Shown here one piece after another: positions 43,840 through 52,380 of a stretch of DNA of 64,000 bases. Within the stretch, counting starts at the first letter, position 1. Each line of letters opens with the position of its first letter. Location: positions 62,001-126,000 of the forward strand of contig DATIEE010000028.1 of NCBI GenBank assembly GCA_035455925.1, in the 5' to 3' direction. The notes under the pieces were generated by a model, which searched no databases, was not told the origin of the DNA, and saw only the letters and a list, made by a program, of their open reading frames with translations. The DNA is from Candidatus Babeliales bacterium. GTDB lineage: Bacteria > Babelota > Babeliae > Babelales > Vermiphilaceae. The position numbers and the translations under genes were made by a program.

Positions 43840-46083
43840 TCATTTACGATGAAGAACATAGAAATACACTAATATTGCGATAATAATTGTACTGCCACAT
43901 GACAATATCAAATCATTGAAAGTATAATACTCATTAGATTGTAGTCTTTTGACTAAAATTATTTTTTTTGACGGAGTTTTCTCAAATTGACTTTGATACA
44001 ATGTAAAAAATTGACTTTGATACAATGTAAAGTTTACCAAAAATATTTCGCGCGCAAATTCTTTTATTTGTTTTTTAGTATTATTACGATTTTTATTTAA
44101 TATTTCTGTAAGTACATCTGCTGCTAAATCCTCAAGTAGAGAATATATATGATTATTAATTTTTATGAATGTTTTTGAATTAGAATTACTATTAAAACCA
44201 TTATTAAGAATTAATAGGATTGATGATCTAAATTTTTTTAGTGAATCTATTGAATTAATTGATGAAATTATTTTTTGATCGGTTAATATTTGATCTATGG
44301 ATGTACATATATTATCTTTTAGAATTTTTCCATTGCGTGACTTAGCTTTAAAGAAAAATAATTGGTTGTTTTTTAAGAGATTATACAATGGAATAATGTT
44401 ATTTATATTTTGTTCATATTGATACGTTAGATCATTCACTACAGCAGTATATTCTTGTATATCATTAATGAAATAATCGTAGGTGGGGTAAAATATAACA
44501 TTATCTTTGTTATATGTATTGTTACCTGATTGATATTTTTTACTCTTTGTTTGTTTAACTATGATATAGGTATTATTTTTGGTAACGTTTACAAGATGAA
44601 TTGGTGCAGCATGAGGTAGTATTGTTTGAGGGATCAGCTTATCGTGATTCATATTCCAAATAATGACATCTCCATTTGAGTCACCGGTTATAAAATAGGT
44701 ATCTTTATTTGTTGGATATAAACATAGAGTATTAATACTACATGGATGAGTAATAGTTACGTGTTTGGAGCACTTTAATTTTTCTGTATTGATAACGGTA
44801 ATAGTGTTTTCTTCAGAAACACATATTATTTTTTCATCATGTGTTTTAATAAAATATTTAATTTTGGCAACATCGGTAAACAGTAGTTGAGGATTTTCCC
44901 CATTAGTTTGCAAAGAATAAAGATTTTCCCCTGAACAAAAAATAACCTTGTTTTTATCGGAACAAAAATTAATAGAGGTAATGGGATTATCAGAAGTATG
45001 TTTATAAGAAAATAGTATATGAGGATAGTATGGATCTGGGATATTATTATCATAATATGTCTTAAAACTTCTGTTTATATCAGTAGGATTTGCTTCTTCT
45101 TGTGAGATATCAATTATAGTGATTGTGCCATCATATGACCCAAGAGCTAAGATGCTGTTATTATTGGAAGAGCAGTTTACTGAACAAATACTATTGTTTA
45201 TAATGAATCGCTTAATCTGATTATTATTATTATTATTATTATGTAATTCAATTCCACCCCATTGATGGGTAAGAATTAATGATCCATCTGGAAATGTATC
45301 AAGTCTATTAGTTAATTCATGATTTTTTAGCCATAAATTTTTTGCTTCAGTAACGTGTTGTTCTGGTGCTACTTGATAGATAGGTTCATTGAGGTAAGCA
45401 TCGTTTTTTTCCAGATAGCATTCATTTTTTACCTCGTAGGATTGTTTAGATAACTCTTGGCTTTCAGAGTTTGTAAGGTTAAGAGTGACAATTGTTTTAT
45501 AAGAATAAAATTGATGTGCAGAAGAGTAATTATCTGGACCAAATGTAGGCATAGTTAAAAGATATATTTTATTATCGCTATAAGAAGTAAAAGATGTTTT
45601 TTGACAACAATCTTCTTGTTCAATTATTAGTTTCTTTTGACAATAATTTGTATATAAATTAATCTGAGCAGCTTGTTTGCAATACCAATCGATGTAATCA
45701 AACGTAGTATTACTATTATCGCTTGCTAGTGCTTCTGAATATACATCAAATGAAAAGGAATTATCGATGAGTATATTTTTATTATGTGATATATATTTAT
45801 TTGTATACGTACAAATTTTTTTTTCAATTTCGGGTGAACTCTTTCTTAAAGTATCAAATATCAATTTTTTTTTATCTGGTGTTATTCCAGGACAAGAAAA
45901 TATAGCATGGCAAGACGCATCGTCAAAGTTTTTTAGACTATTTATTATTGTTTGAAAAGCTAAATCTTTGAGAGTCGATGTGTGTAGTGATAATGTTTTG
46001 TTTAGTGATTGTTTATTATCGCTACAAAAAACATTAGTGGCTAGTAATACTATTAAGCAGAATCTGTTTGTTTTTATTTTCAT
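43840..46083 (-). CDS. Secreted WD40-like repeat protein with C-terminal membrane anchor
   Basis: 747 aa. It has a signal peptide (MKIKTNRFCLIVLLATNVFC), then an N-terminal helical domain (TLKDLAFQTIINSLKNFDD) and, from about residue 265, a run of WD40-like blades: GSLILTHQWGGIELHNN, SILALGSYDGTITIIDIS, ITSINFCSDKNKVIFCSG, KIICVSEENTITVINTE and TYFITGDSNGDVIIWNM. The last 25 residues form one membrane helix (STIIIAILVYFYVLHRK). The topology would expose the propeller outside the cytoplasm, held by the anchor. WD40 proteins bind partner proteins; combined with the neighbouring F-box and MavL-like genes this suggests host interaction, but no direct evidence is in the sequence. It contains an Asn homopolymer and an 8-residue duplication. 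Confidence 0.65.
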   Translation of the reverse strand: MKIKTNRFCLIVLLATNVFCSDNKQSLNKTLSLHTSTLKDLAFQTIINSLKNFDDASCHAIFSCPGITPDKKKLIFDTLRKSSPEIEKKICTYTNKYISHNKNILIDNSFSFDVYSEALASDNSNTTFDYIDWYCKQAAQINLYTNYCQKKLIIEQEDCCQKTSFTSYSDNKIYLLTMPTFGPDNYSSAHQFYSYKTIVTLNLTNSESQELSKQSYEVKNECYLEKNDAYLNEPIYQVAPEQHVTEAKNLWLKNHELTNRLDTFPDGSLILTHQWGGIELHNNNNNNNQIKRFIINNSICSVNCSSNNNSILALGSYDGTITIIDISQEEANPTDINRSFKTYYDNNIPDPYYPHILFSYKHTSDNPITSINFCSDKNKVIFCSGENLYSLQTNGENPQLLFTDVAKIKYFIKTHDEKIICVSEENTITVINTEKLKCSKHVTITHPCSINTLCLYPTNKDTYFITGDSNGDVIIWNMNHDKLIPQTILPHAAPIHLVNVTKNNTYIIVKQTKSKKYQSGNNTYNKDNVIFYPTYDYFINDIQEYTAVVNDLTYQYEQNINNIIPLYNLLKNNQLFFFKAKSRNGKILKDNICTSIDQILTDQKIISSINSIDSLKKFRSSILLILNNGFNSNSNSKTFIKINNHIYSLLEDLAADVLTEILNKNRNNTKKQIKEFAREIFLVNFTLYQSQFFTLYQSQFEKTPSKKIILVKRLQSNEYYTFNDLILSCGSTIIIAILVYFYVLHRK
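43984..44031. repeat. 24-bp tandem duplication in the WD40 gene
   Basis: Two exact copies of a 24-base unit (period 24) encode TLYQSQFF and TLYQSQFE in the region before the membrane anchor. The frame is preserved. Recent, because the copies are identical. Confidence 0.8.
45221..45242. repeat. Trinucleotide (TTA)7 microsatellite in the WD40 gene
   Basis: Seven TTA units on the plus strand read as AAT on the coding strand and give a run of seven Asn. It may vary in length between strains. Confidence 0.8.
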
Positions 46084-46177
46084 AATAGCATTTAGTAATT
46101 AGTTGTATTTTTTATTAAAAATTTTTAAATATAATATAAGATTTAATTATAGAACTATTATGCAGTTTTGAATAGTT

Positions 46178-46215
46178 AAAAATAACAATTAATCGTTTCC
46201 TTATTTGTTATTTTT
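46178..46215 (-). terminator. Terminator of the MavL-like gene
   Basis: Exact 11-bp stem AAAAATAACAA (46178-46188) with TTGTTATTTTT (46205-46215), 16-base loop. The stem includes the last codons and stop of the gene and, read on the minus strand, ends with a T-run. Confidence 0.6.
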
Positions 46216-47778
46216 AATCATATAGTACAGGGAATAACATAGTATTGCCAAAACAGATGCCCCAGCCAAGTAACTAATACCAGTTTTTAGATTAATTAGA
46301 GATTGTAAATATTCTTGTTGTTTTTTTAAATTCATTTTTTCTTCTTCGATGCCAAATGTATTTATTATATACCATTTGATACATGTATTAATTCCTATGT
46401 TCTGTAACCATGAAATTGATGAGCAACATGCAGCAGCCGGATCTCCTGAAGCAGAAAGACTGTTCGAAAAAAATTCATTGCCGGGGTATGAAGCTCCATC
46501 CCATGCATAACTGGCAACTAGCAACTTATTCGAATCACTTCCTTCTAGTTTTTTAGCAGGATTATTTTTAGAAAAATGAATCTTAATACAATGATCTGCA
46601 TCCTTGACTCTCACAAGACTACCATCGCTCATACCTTCAACTAATGTATTAGCTTTCAATGCTAAAGAATCTTCATCAAAATAAGCAAAATCAATATCTG
46701 CGATATACTTTAAATCATTTGATGAGATAATATCCTTATATACTTCGATCATACATTTTGTTTGTATTTTTTTTTCAATAGCCCATACCCCAAGGCCAAT
46801 AGCAACTGCATATACATAAACTTGTTTGCTAGCAGCTTTTCCTCGCTTATTAGCATCTAATAAAAAAGGTTCAATTACGTATCGTATCCGTTTTTTATAC
46901 ACCTCTGTATTAAAATAGAATTTGCTTTCACCAAGAAGAATATACTTATTACTACTATCTTTTTTCGCCTCAGCCAATGTTGGAAATTTACAGCCATAAA
47001 ATTCAGACCATAATTTGAGCGAACCTTTATCGCACTTTTCAAGCCCATATCCGTTAGCTTCTACATTTTGCGTTTCTGTTATAATAATATGTTGCCATTC
47101 CATTAAGCCTTGTTTTTCAAAACGAGCTCCAACCAGTCCACTATAGATACCATATTCTTGAAAAGTATTTTGCTTAGCTACATTACCTTTATTGTAGCGG
47201 TTTCCATCATTAATAAATCTTGTCGGACTCGATATACCCAGCAAAGCTGATATTTGCATTTCTTCATAAGATATATATTTTTTAAGCGGTAATAATGCTT
47301 CACCTTCTACAACTTGATCATCAGCTCCTATTTTTGCAAAATCAACTAAGGCATTATTATCATCATTACATACTGTGCCATCACGCAATAAAGCATTATC
47401 TTCCGAAGTACAAAATGTTAACGGCCGCTTCTTAAAACAACGCGTTATAAACGATGCCACAGTCATGTTTTTATACAATGCTTTTTCAACATTACTGCCT
47501 TCTTGCATCTTAAATGTAATAAAATTGTCACATAACTTTATCACTTCGCTATGAATAAGCGGGTAAGTACCTTGTGCATAACTAACCATTTCATTCTGAT
47601 TTTTTTCATCAAAAGAAGTAATTCTATGAAATAGACTTGGTAATACAGCTACTCTATTATCAAACTGAATGAATCTTTTATAGTTTTCTAATAATGTACC
47701 AAATGTCATCTCCATACATGATAAACTCTGCATCGTAGTTACAACACTCACCATAAGGACTATTCTAATAATTTTCAT
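46201..47778 (-). CDS. Secreted MavL-like (DUF4804) putative ADP-ribose hydrolase
   Basis: 525 aa. An N-terminal hydrophobic stretch (MKIIRIVLMVSVVTTMQSLSC) is a likely signal peptide. The last 30 residues (GISYLAGASVLAILCYSLYYMI) are a membrane helix with a basic tail. The middle has the pattern I remember for DUF4804, the family of the Legionella effector MavL, a diverged macrodomain with ADP-ribose hydrolase activity: VYVYAVAIGLGVWAIEKK, then LLVASYAWDGASYPGNEFF and ASGDPAAACCSSISWLQN (about 420-455). The region before it (NGYGLEKCDKG..LKLWSEFYG) fits the N-terminal part of the same family. Recognition is by eye and memory, so the assignment is a strong hypothesis, not a verified match. 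Single gene, between the WD40 protein and the double Ddl. Confidence 0.55.
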   Translation of the reverse strand: MKIIRIVLMVSVVTTMQSLSCMEMTFGTLLENYKRFIQFDNRVAVLPSLFHRITSFDEKNQNEMVSYAQGTYPLIHSEVIKLCDNFITFKMQEGSNVEKALYKNMTVASFITRCFKKRPLTFCTSEDNALLRDGTVCNDDNNALVDFAKIGADDQVVEGEALLPLKKYISYEEMQISALLGISSPTRFINDGNRYNKGNVAKQNTFQEYGIYSGLVGARFEKQGLMEWQHIIITETQNVEANGYGLEKCDKGSLKLWSEFYGCKFPTLAEAKKDSSNKYILLGESKFYFNTEVYKKRIRYVIEPFLLDANKRGKAASKQVYVYAVAIGLGVWAIEKKIQTKCMIEVYKDIISSNDLKYIADIDFAYFDEDSLALKANTLVEGMSDGSLVRVKDADHCIKIHFSKNNPAKKLEGSDSNKLLVASYAWDGASYPGNEFFSNSLSASGDPAAACCSSISWLQNIGINTCIKWYIINTFGIEEEKMNLKKQQEYLQSLINLKTGISYLAGASVLAILCYSLYYMIKNNK

Positions 47779-47833
47779 TTTAAATCCATTAATTTTTTTA
47801 AATTTTCTAGCAACAACACAATTATTTTAAATT

Positions 47834-50047
47834 TTATAATATTTTATTTGACTCTTGATCTTTAAAAACAGCATCCATAGGCGCATGCTCTTCAAATCCC
47901 AATGTAATCAGCTTATCAATGAAATCCATTGGTTTAAGGCCAATCTCAGCAGCTTGATGAAATAAACATGTTGCTGGTGTTAGACCAGGCAATGTATTAA
48001 TTTCCAAAATAATAACTCGTTCATGACCAGTAGGGCTTTGTTGATCACTTTGATAAAAACAATCAATACGAGCGTAGCCTTTACATTGTACTGTTGTATA
48101 CACACGTTCGACGGTTTTTTGTATAAATTCAAGCGCAGATTGAGATAGTTGAGCTGGTGTTTGATTTTCACCGGCACCAGGTAAAAATTTTTCTTCAATT
48201 GAAAGAATCCCATTGGTTGTTATTGTTTGGCTTGGTGGCAATGCACGCGGATTTTCATTGCCAACAATACCTATTGTTAGTTCCATGCCACTAATATATT
48301 CTTCAATAAGTACAGCAGATTTATATTCTAAAACTTGATTTATTGCCGTAATCAGATCATTACTATTCATTATTTTTTGTACCATGACGCTACAACCATC
48401 ATTATGTGGTTTAACGATCATTGGAAATTGCAATGTACCAATAATTTTTGTGTACATATCATTATTAGGATATAATTCCCATTCTTGTTTTGTGATAAAA
48501 ATATTTTTTGGAACATCAAAATTATGCATAACAAGAAATTGATTTGTTTTATACTTATTTATGCATAATGCACTTGTTAATACCGATGACCCATTATACG
48601 GCATACCAAGTATTTCAAGAGCACCTTGAATAGAACCATCTTCTCCGTGTCCACCATGAAGCGCAATAAAAACAAAATCTGCAATAGTTGGTAAGTCATC
48701 CCATTTAATCTTTTGTGATGGTGTAACTAATTCATTGATTTCTTTAGTTGAATTACGTACAAGTTGTGATTGAGTAAGCATATATAGCTCTAGTGTATCA
48801 CTGATAAAAATAGCAATGGGATCATATTTATGCGGTGAAAGTTTGTAATAGACATTGCGGCCAGAATCAAGTGATGTTTCTTTTTCATTAGATTTTCCGC
48901 CAAGCAATATAGCAACACGAATTTTTTGCGTATGCATCGTTAATGATTTCCGTTTTTCGTTATCAACAATTGTCTCCAGCATTCCGTACTGATGAAGCTC
49001 AGTTGCAATAATATGGCTGATAACATGCGAAGGGCTCATACCATATTCAGCTGCCTGATTAAAGATAAAACTTGATGGTGCCATACCAGAAAGTGTATTT
49101 GGATCAATAATAATGATAGTGCCATCGGCAGCAACGAAACCATCAATACGACTCATGGTAGAAAATTCAAGCGCATGAGTTACTGCAAGACAGGTTTCTT
49201 GAATACGCACGATAATATCTATGCTGCAGTGTGCAGGGGTACGCTTTATGCCACGTCCAGGCATATATTTTTGTTCATAATCAAAAAATGTTGTACCTTC
49301 TTCAGGAACAATTTCAGTGGGAGGTAACGCAAAAAATTTACCGGTTGTGTAATCCATTAATACAATGCACGTAAATTCCATGCCGATAATTTTTTCTTCA
49401 ATGAGTACCCGTTTTTTTTTGCCTTGTTCAATAAAACAAGCATGACGTAACGCAGCTTCAAGATTATCAAGTGTATTAATAATCGAAATGCCTATACTTG
49501 ATCCTTCATTGCATGGCTTAATAACATAATTAGTAGTTATTTTTGCAGCAATAAGTTTTTCTAAAATAATATTTTTGTAGTATGTAAACTGTTCAATTTT
49601 ATATGGTTCTACAATAATATAGTGCGGTGTTATAATTCCTACTCTGCGTAAAAAAGTTTTTTGTGCAATTTTATCCATGCGTAAAGCGCTAGCAAAAACA
49701 GCTGATCCTAAATAAGGTATACCTAATATTTCTAAAAAACCTTGTAATGTACCATCTTCAGCGTAACGACCATGCTGCGCAATATAAATAAAATCAACAT
49801 GATTCTTTAGATCATCCCACGCAATATATTCTGCTTCTTTTTCAAGTCGATGCTCAAAATCAGTTGTTTTTCCTCTATGCAAAAAACGCCATGGCAATAG
49901 GTATATTTTTGAATTAGTTTGAAATAAAGGAATAATAGAATAACGCGTTGTATCCAAATGATCACATATTGTTCTTCCAGAATTAAAAGAAACTTCTTTT
50001 TCCAGTGACTTACCACCCATAAGAACGCCAATACGTAATTTTTGCAT
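47834..50047 (-). CDS. ddl: D-alanine--D-alanine ligase, tandem double-length fusion
   Basis: 737 aa with two complete Ddl units fused head to tail (about 1-370 and 371-737); normal Ddl is 300-370 aa. Unit 1: RIGVLMGGKSLEKEVSFNSG, HGRYAEDGTLQGFLE, NEGSSIGISII, FFDYEQKYMPG and DPNTLSGMAPSS. Unit 2: RVAILLGGKSNEKETSLDSG, LHGGHGEDGSIQGALE, NDGCSVMVQKI, IEEKFLPG and EINTLPGLTPAT. Unit 1 has the canonical substrate loop but Asp-Pro-Asn where the metal-binding Glu-Val-Asn is expected. Unit 2 has the canonical Glu-Ile-Asn but an altered serine loop (GCSVMV) and loop (IEEKF). The start MQKLRIGVLMGG is preferred to the upstream ATG. Makes D-Ala-D-Ala for peptidoglycan. Confidence 0.9.
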   Translation of the reverse strand: MQKLRIGVLMGGKSLEKEVSFNSGRTICDHLDTTRYSIIPLFQTNSKIYLLPWRFLHRGKTTDFEHRLEKEAEYIAWDDLKNHVDFIYIAQHGRYAEDGTLQGFLEILGIPYLGSAVFASALRMDKIAQKTFLRRVGIITPHYIIVEPYKIEQFTYYKNIILEKLIAAKITTNYVIKPCNEGSSIGISIINTLDNLEAALRHACFIEQGKKKRVLIEEKIIGMEFTCIVLMDYTTGKFFALPPTEIVPEEGTTFFDYEQKYMPGRGIKRTPAHCSIDIIVRIQETCLAVTHALEFSTMSRIDGFVAADGTIIIIDPNTLSGMAPSSFIFNQAAEYGMSPSHVISHIIATELHQYGMLETIVDNEKRKSLTMHTQKIRVAILLGGKSNEKETSLDSGRNVYYKLSPHKYDPIAIFISDTLELYMLTQSQLVRNSTKEINELVTPSQKIKWDDLPTIADFVFIALHGGHGEDGSIQGALEILGMPYNGSSVLTSALCINKYKTNQFLVMHNFDVPKNIFITKQEWELYPNNDMYTKIIGTLQFPMIVKPHNDGCSVMVQKIMNSNDLITAINQVLEYKSAVLIEEYISGMELTIGIVGNENPRALPPSQTITTNGILSIEEKFLPGAGENQTPAQLSQSALEFIQKTVERVYTTVQCKGYARIDCFYQSDQQSPTGHERVIILEINTLPGLTPATCLFHQAAEIGLKPMDFIDKLITLGFEEHAPMDAVFKDQESNKIL

Positions 50048-50444
50048 ATACATTAGTCTTTTGATTTTTATTGTGTACATATATCAAACTGTAGTATTAA
50101 TTTTACTGATTTGCATAGAAGTGGTAAAGAAAAGAATACGTTAATTATTACACAAAAAAATTATTATTTTTATATGGTGTAAATAATTATGATTTAAAAA
50201 AAATGATACTACAGTAACTTGATTAAATGACTCATTACAAGTCTAATATTTATTTTTAATTAATTTTGTTTACAATAAGTAGTTTTAAAACAAAATCTTT
50301 GTGTCTGATTTTAAATGTTAAATTTTTCTATTTGATTTGCAACAAAAAGTACATTTTATTTTAGCGTTACTATTGCCAGCTATATAGTATTATTCGTTAA
50401 CATGAAAAAGATAAATAGATATTGTAGTAACAGGAGTACTAATA
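50048..50444. other. Intergenic region between ddl and pilin gene
   Basis: About 390 bases between divergent genes, very AT-rich. It holds the pilin ribosome site (AGGAGT, 50431-50436) and presumably both promoters, but I see no clear -35/-10 pair, no RNA gene and no stable hairpin. Confidence 0.5.
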
Positions 50445-50897
50445 ATGAAATATAGTAATGGATTTAGTTTAATTGAATTAATGGTTGTGGTAGCAATTAT
50501 GGCGGTTCTTGCAATGATTGCTGTTCCTAATTTTACTCGTTTTTTAGCTAAAGCAAAACGAGCTGAAGCGTATATGAACTTAAGTTCTATTTATGCAGCA
50601 GAAAAGGCATATTTGGCAGAACATGGAACTTACTCTGATATATTGATTGGACAAGGCGGTATTGGATGGAAACCAGAAGGTAAAGCATATTATACCTATG
50701 GTTTTGCGGGAGTAGAGGGTCGAAATAATTTTGTAGGTAAATTAGGCGCTACGGGATCACAACTCCAAGGTTCACGTGCAGATAAAACAGGATTTGTTGC
50801 TGTTGCAGCTGGTGATATAGATGGTGATGGAGATCTTGATATTATAACAATTGATGAAAACAATAATATAGTTATTGCACACGACGATTTAGTGTAA
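50445..50897 (+). CDS. Type IV pilin / pseudopilin-like major subunit
   Basis: 150 aa. The start MKYSNGFSLIELMVVVAIMA is a class III prepilin signal: a short basic leader, cleavage after Gly6, N-terminal Phe of the mature protein, Glu at +5, and a hydrophobic helix. Helix alpha1 continues with FLAKAKRAEAYMNLSSIY. The C-terminal part has DIDGDGDLDIITIDE, an EF-hand/dockerin-like calcium loop (about 123-137). It could form pili for attachment or DNA uptake. The processing enzyme is encoded next door, convergently, 13 bases beyond its stop. A strong AGGAG ribosome site is present. Confidence 0.9.
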   Translation: MKYSNGFSLIELMVVVAIMAVLAMIAVPNFTRFLAKAKRAEAYMNLSSIYAAEKAYLAEHGTYSDILIGQGGIGWKPEGKAYYTYGFAGVEGRNNFVGKLGATGSQLQGSRADKTGFVAVAAGDIDGDGDLDIITIDENNNIVIAHDDLV

Positions 50898-50910
50898 TTT
50901 TATTTTTTTA

Positions 50911-51681
50911 CTAGAGCAATATGTAATAAAATATATGTTTTTGTAGAAAGATAAATATTAACGCGCCGCATGCTAAAAATGGACCAAAAGGTATTTTTGT
51001 GTCATATAGCGAATCATTATTATCTTTGCTAAAATATAAAAATGTGAGATACATAAGACCGTAAAGGGAACCAAGAATAGAACCAATCGTGATGCTCATC
51101 CAACACCCTGCTACACCAGTAAATGATCCTATAAATAAGATCAGATCCAAATCTCCTTCACCAATACCATTTATATTGCGCAAATATTTAAAAATACTAT
51201 TGATAATGTACAAAAAAGAATATCCAAAAAATGCTCCTAAGATAGATTCAGTTAATGACAATGGCAACAATCCATATGCGCTGAAAATACAACCAAAAGG
51301 AACAAGAAATAGCGTTGTAAATCGTGAAATAAGCATTGTTTCAGCATCAGAACGAATAGTCACTATGAGTGCAGAGAAAAATATGAAATAGGCAAAAAAA
51401 TAGTGATGCGGAATAAAAATATAAAGAAAAGATAAAAGAATTGCTGTTAACATTTCAATGAATGGGTAGAAAAAGGAAATTGGTTGATGACATACTCGAC
51501 ATCTACCATTAAGCAATACCCATGAAATAACCGGTATATTATCATACCAAGCAATAATTTTATGACAATGTGGACATGATGATCGGGGAGTTATTATAGA
51601 TTGATTTTTTATTAAACGATATGCAAGAACATTCAAAAATGAGCCCCAGCATAAAAAAAAAGGAGTTAAAAAATAAAGAAT
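50911..51681 (-). CDS. pilD: Prepilin peptidase PilD (probable non-AUG start)
   Basis: Membrane aspartyl protease that cleaves the pilin leader. Visible are the zinc-type motif CPHC..CRVC, the first Asp in IRSDAETM, the second in GEGDLDLI (the GxGD motif), and seven or so helices. Starting at the first conventional codon (TTG 51636) removes the conserved first-helix motif GSFLNV. The frame upstream reads CWGSFLNVLAYRL, exactly the family's 'lGSFlNV...RlP' start, and extends to 51681 where an ATT overlaps the rbfA stop (taATT). No ATG, GTG or TTG lies in that stretch. I therefore place the start at AUU (or AUA three bases before), with a GAAGGAAAA ribosome site upstream. The coordinates of the start are tentative. 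Confidence 0.85.
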   Translation of the reverse strand: MLYFLTPFFLCWGSFLNVLAYRLIKNQSIITPRSSCPHCHKIIAWYDNIPVISWVLLNGRCRVCHQPISFFYPFIEMLTAILLSFLYIFIPHHYFFAYFIFFSALIVTIRSDAETMLISRFTTLFLVPFGCIFSAYGLLPLSLTESILGAFFGYSFLYIINSIFKYLRNINGIGEGDLDLILFIGSFTGVAGCWMSITIGSILGSLYGLMYLTFLYFSKDNNDSLYDTKIPFGPFLACGALIFIFLQKHIFYYILL

Positions 51682-52049
51682 TATAGTTTTCCTTCATTTT
51701 TAAGTCTATCGATCAAGAGATTGATTTTTTCCGTTTTCTCATAACTTTCATCATAGCGAAAAATAAGATTTGGCGTGTACCGTCCGTGAGATGTTTTTGC
51801 TAAGGCAGAGCGTAAGGAAGGTTTATAGAGAATAAGTATTGGTAATTTTTCTTCAAATTCAGTTTTGCCATGTGAGGCAAGAAATAAAACAGTGCATGAT
51901 CCGCCATCTGAAGAAAGGCTAATCTTATTAATATACAATCCGGTCAGACGCGGTTCATCAAGCGTAATTTGTAAGAAGAAATTAGAAATTTCTCTATAAA
52001 AATATGACTCTTTTTGTGCTTTTTTTATTTCTTGCTGTTGTTTGCTCAT
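51681..52049 (-). CDS. rbfA: Ribosome-binding factor A
   Basis: 122 aa. Assists 30S maturation and 16S 5' end processing. The KH-type fold pattern is clear: REISNFFLQITLDEPRLTGLYINKISLSSDGGSCTVLFL, then the second helix LRSALAKTSHGRYTPNLIFRYDESYE with the family's 'R..P.l.f..D'. The stop TAA at 51683-51681 is within the presumed start of pilD. It lies five bases after rpsU and is in the same operon. Confidence 0.85.
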   Translation of the reverse strand: MSKQQQEIKKAQKESYFYREISNFFLQITLDEPRLTGLYINKISLSSDGGSCTVLFLASHGKTEFEEKLPILILYKPSLRSALAKTSHGRYTPNLIFRYDESYEKTEKINLLIDRLKNEGKL

Positions 52050-52054
52050 GGGTA

Positions 52055-52273
52055 TTAATCTTTAGGGGCTGTGCCTTGAGTAATCATGCGCATCATATTT
52101 TGCTTGATAGCACGCACAAGACGTTTTCTTCTTTTTTGTGTAGTAGATTCAAAGTAAACAGTACGTTTCATATCTCGTACAATGCCTTCACGTTCTATCT
52201 TTTTTTTAAGTTGTCTGAGAGCTTTATCAATGTGTCCACTCACAGAAATTTCGATATTTGATCGTTTTGACAT
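52055..52273 (-). CDS. rpsU: 30S ribosomal protein S21
   Basis: 72 aa. A small basic protein whose core (ALRQLKKKIEREGIVRDMKRTVYFESTTQKRRKR) matches bS21. The N-terminal ISVSGHIDKALRQLKK replaces the usual 'v.ve..en.d.alrrfkr'. It heads the rpsU-rbfA-pilD unit. Confidence 0.88.
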   Translation of the reverse strand: MSKRSNIEISVSGHIDKALRQLKKKIEREGIVRDMKRTVYFESTTQKRRKRLVRAIKQNMMRMITQGTAPKD

Positions 52274-52316
52274 AACTAAACAATCACCTTTCTTTATATA
52301 TATTTTTACTCAATAT

Positions 52317-52360
52317 TACTATAGTATGCAGCACTTTTTTACACACTACATACTATAGTA
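52317..52360. repeat. 12-bp inverted repeat upstream of rpsU
   Basis: Exact arms TACTATAGTATG (52317-52328) and CATACTATAGTA (52349-52360), 20-base loop. It lies between the end of the outer-membrane protein gene and rpsU, and may be a terminator for the former or a regulatory hairpin for the latter. No T-run. Confidence 0.45.
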
Positions 52361-52380
52361 CTTAATTTTAAGCCTACTGT

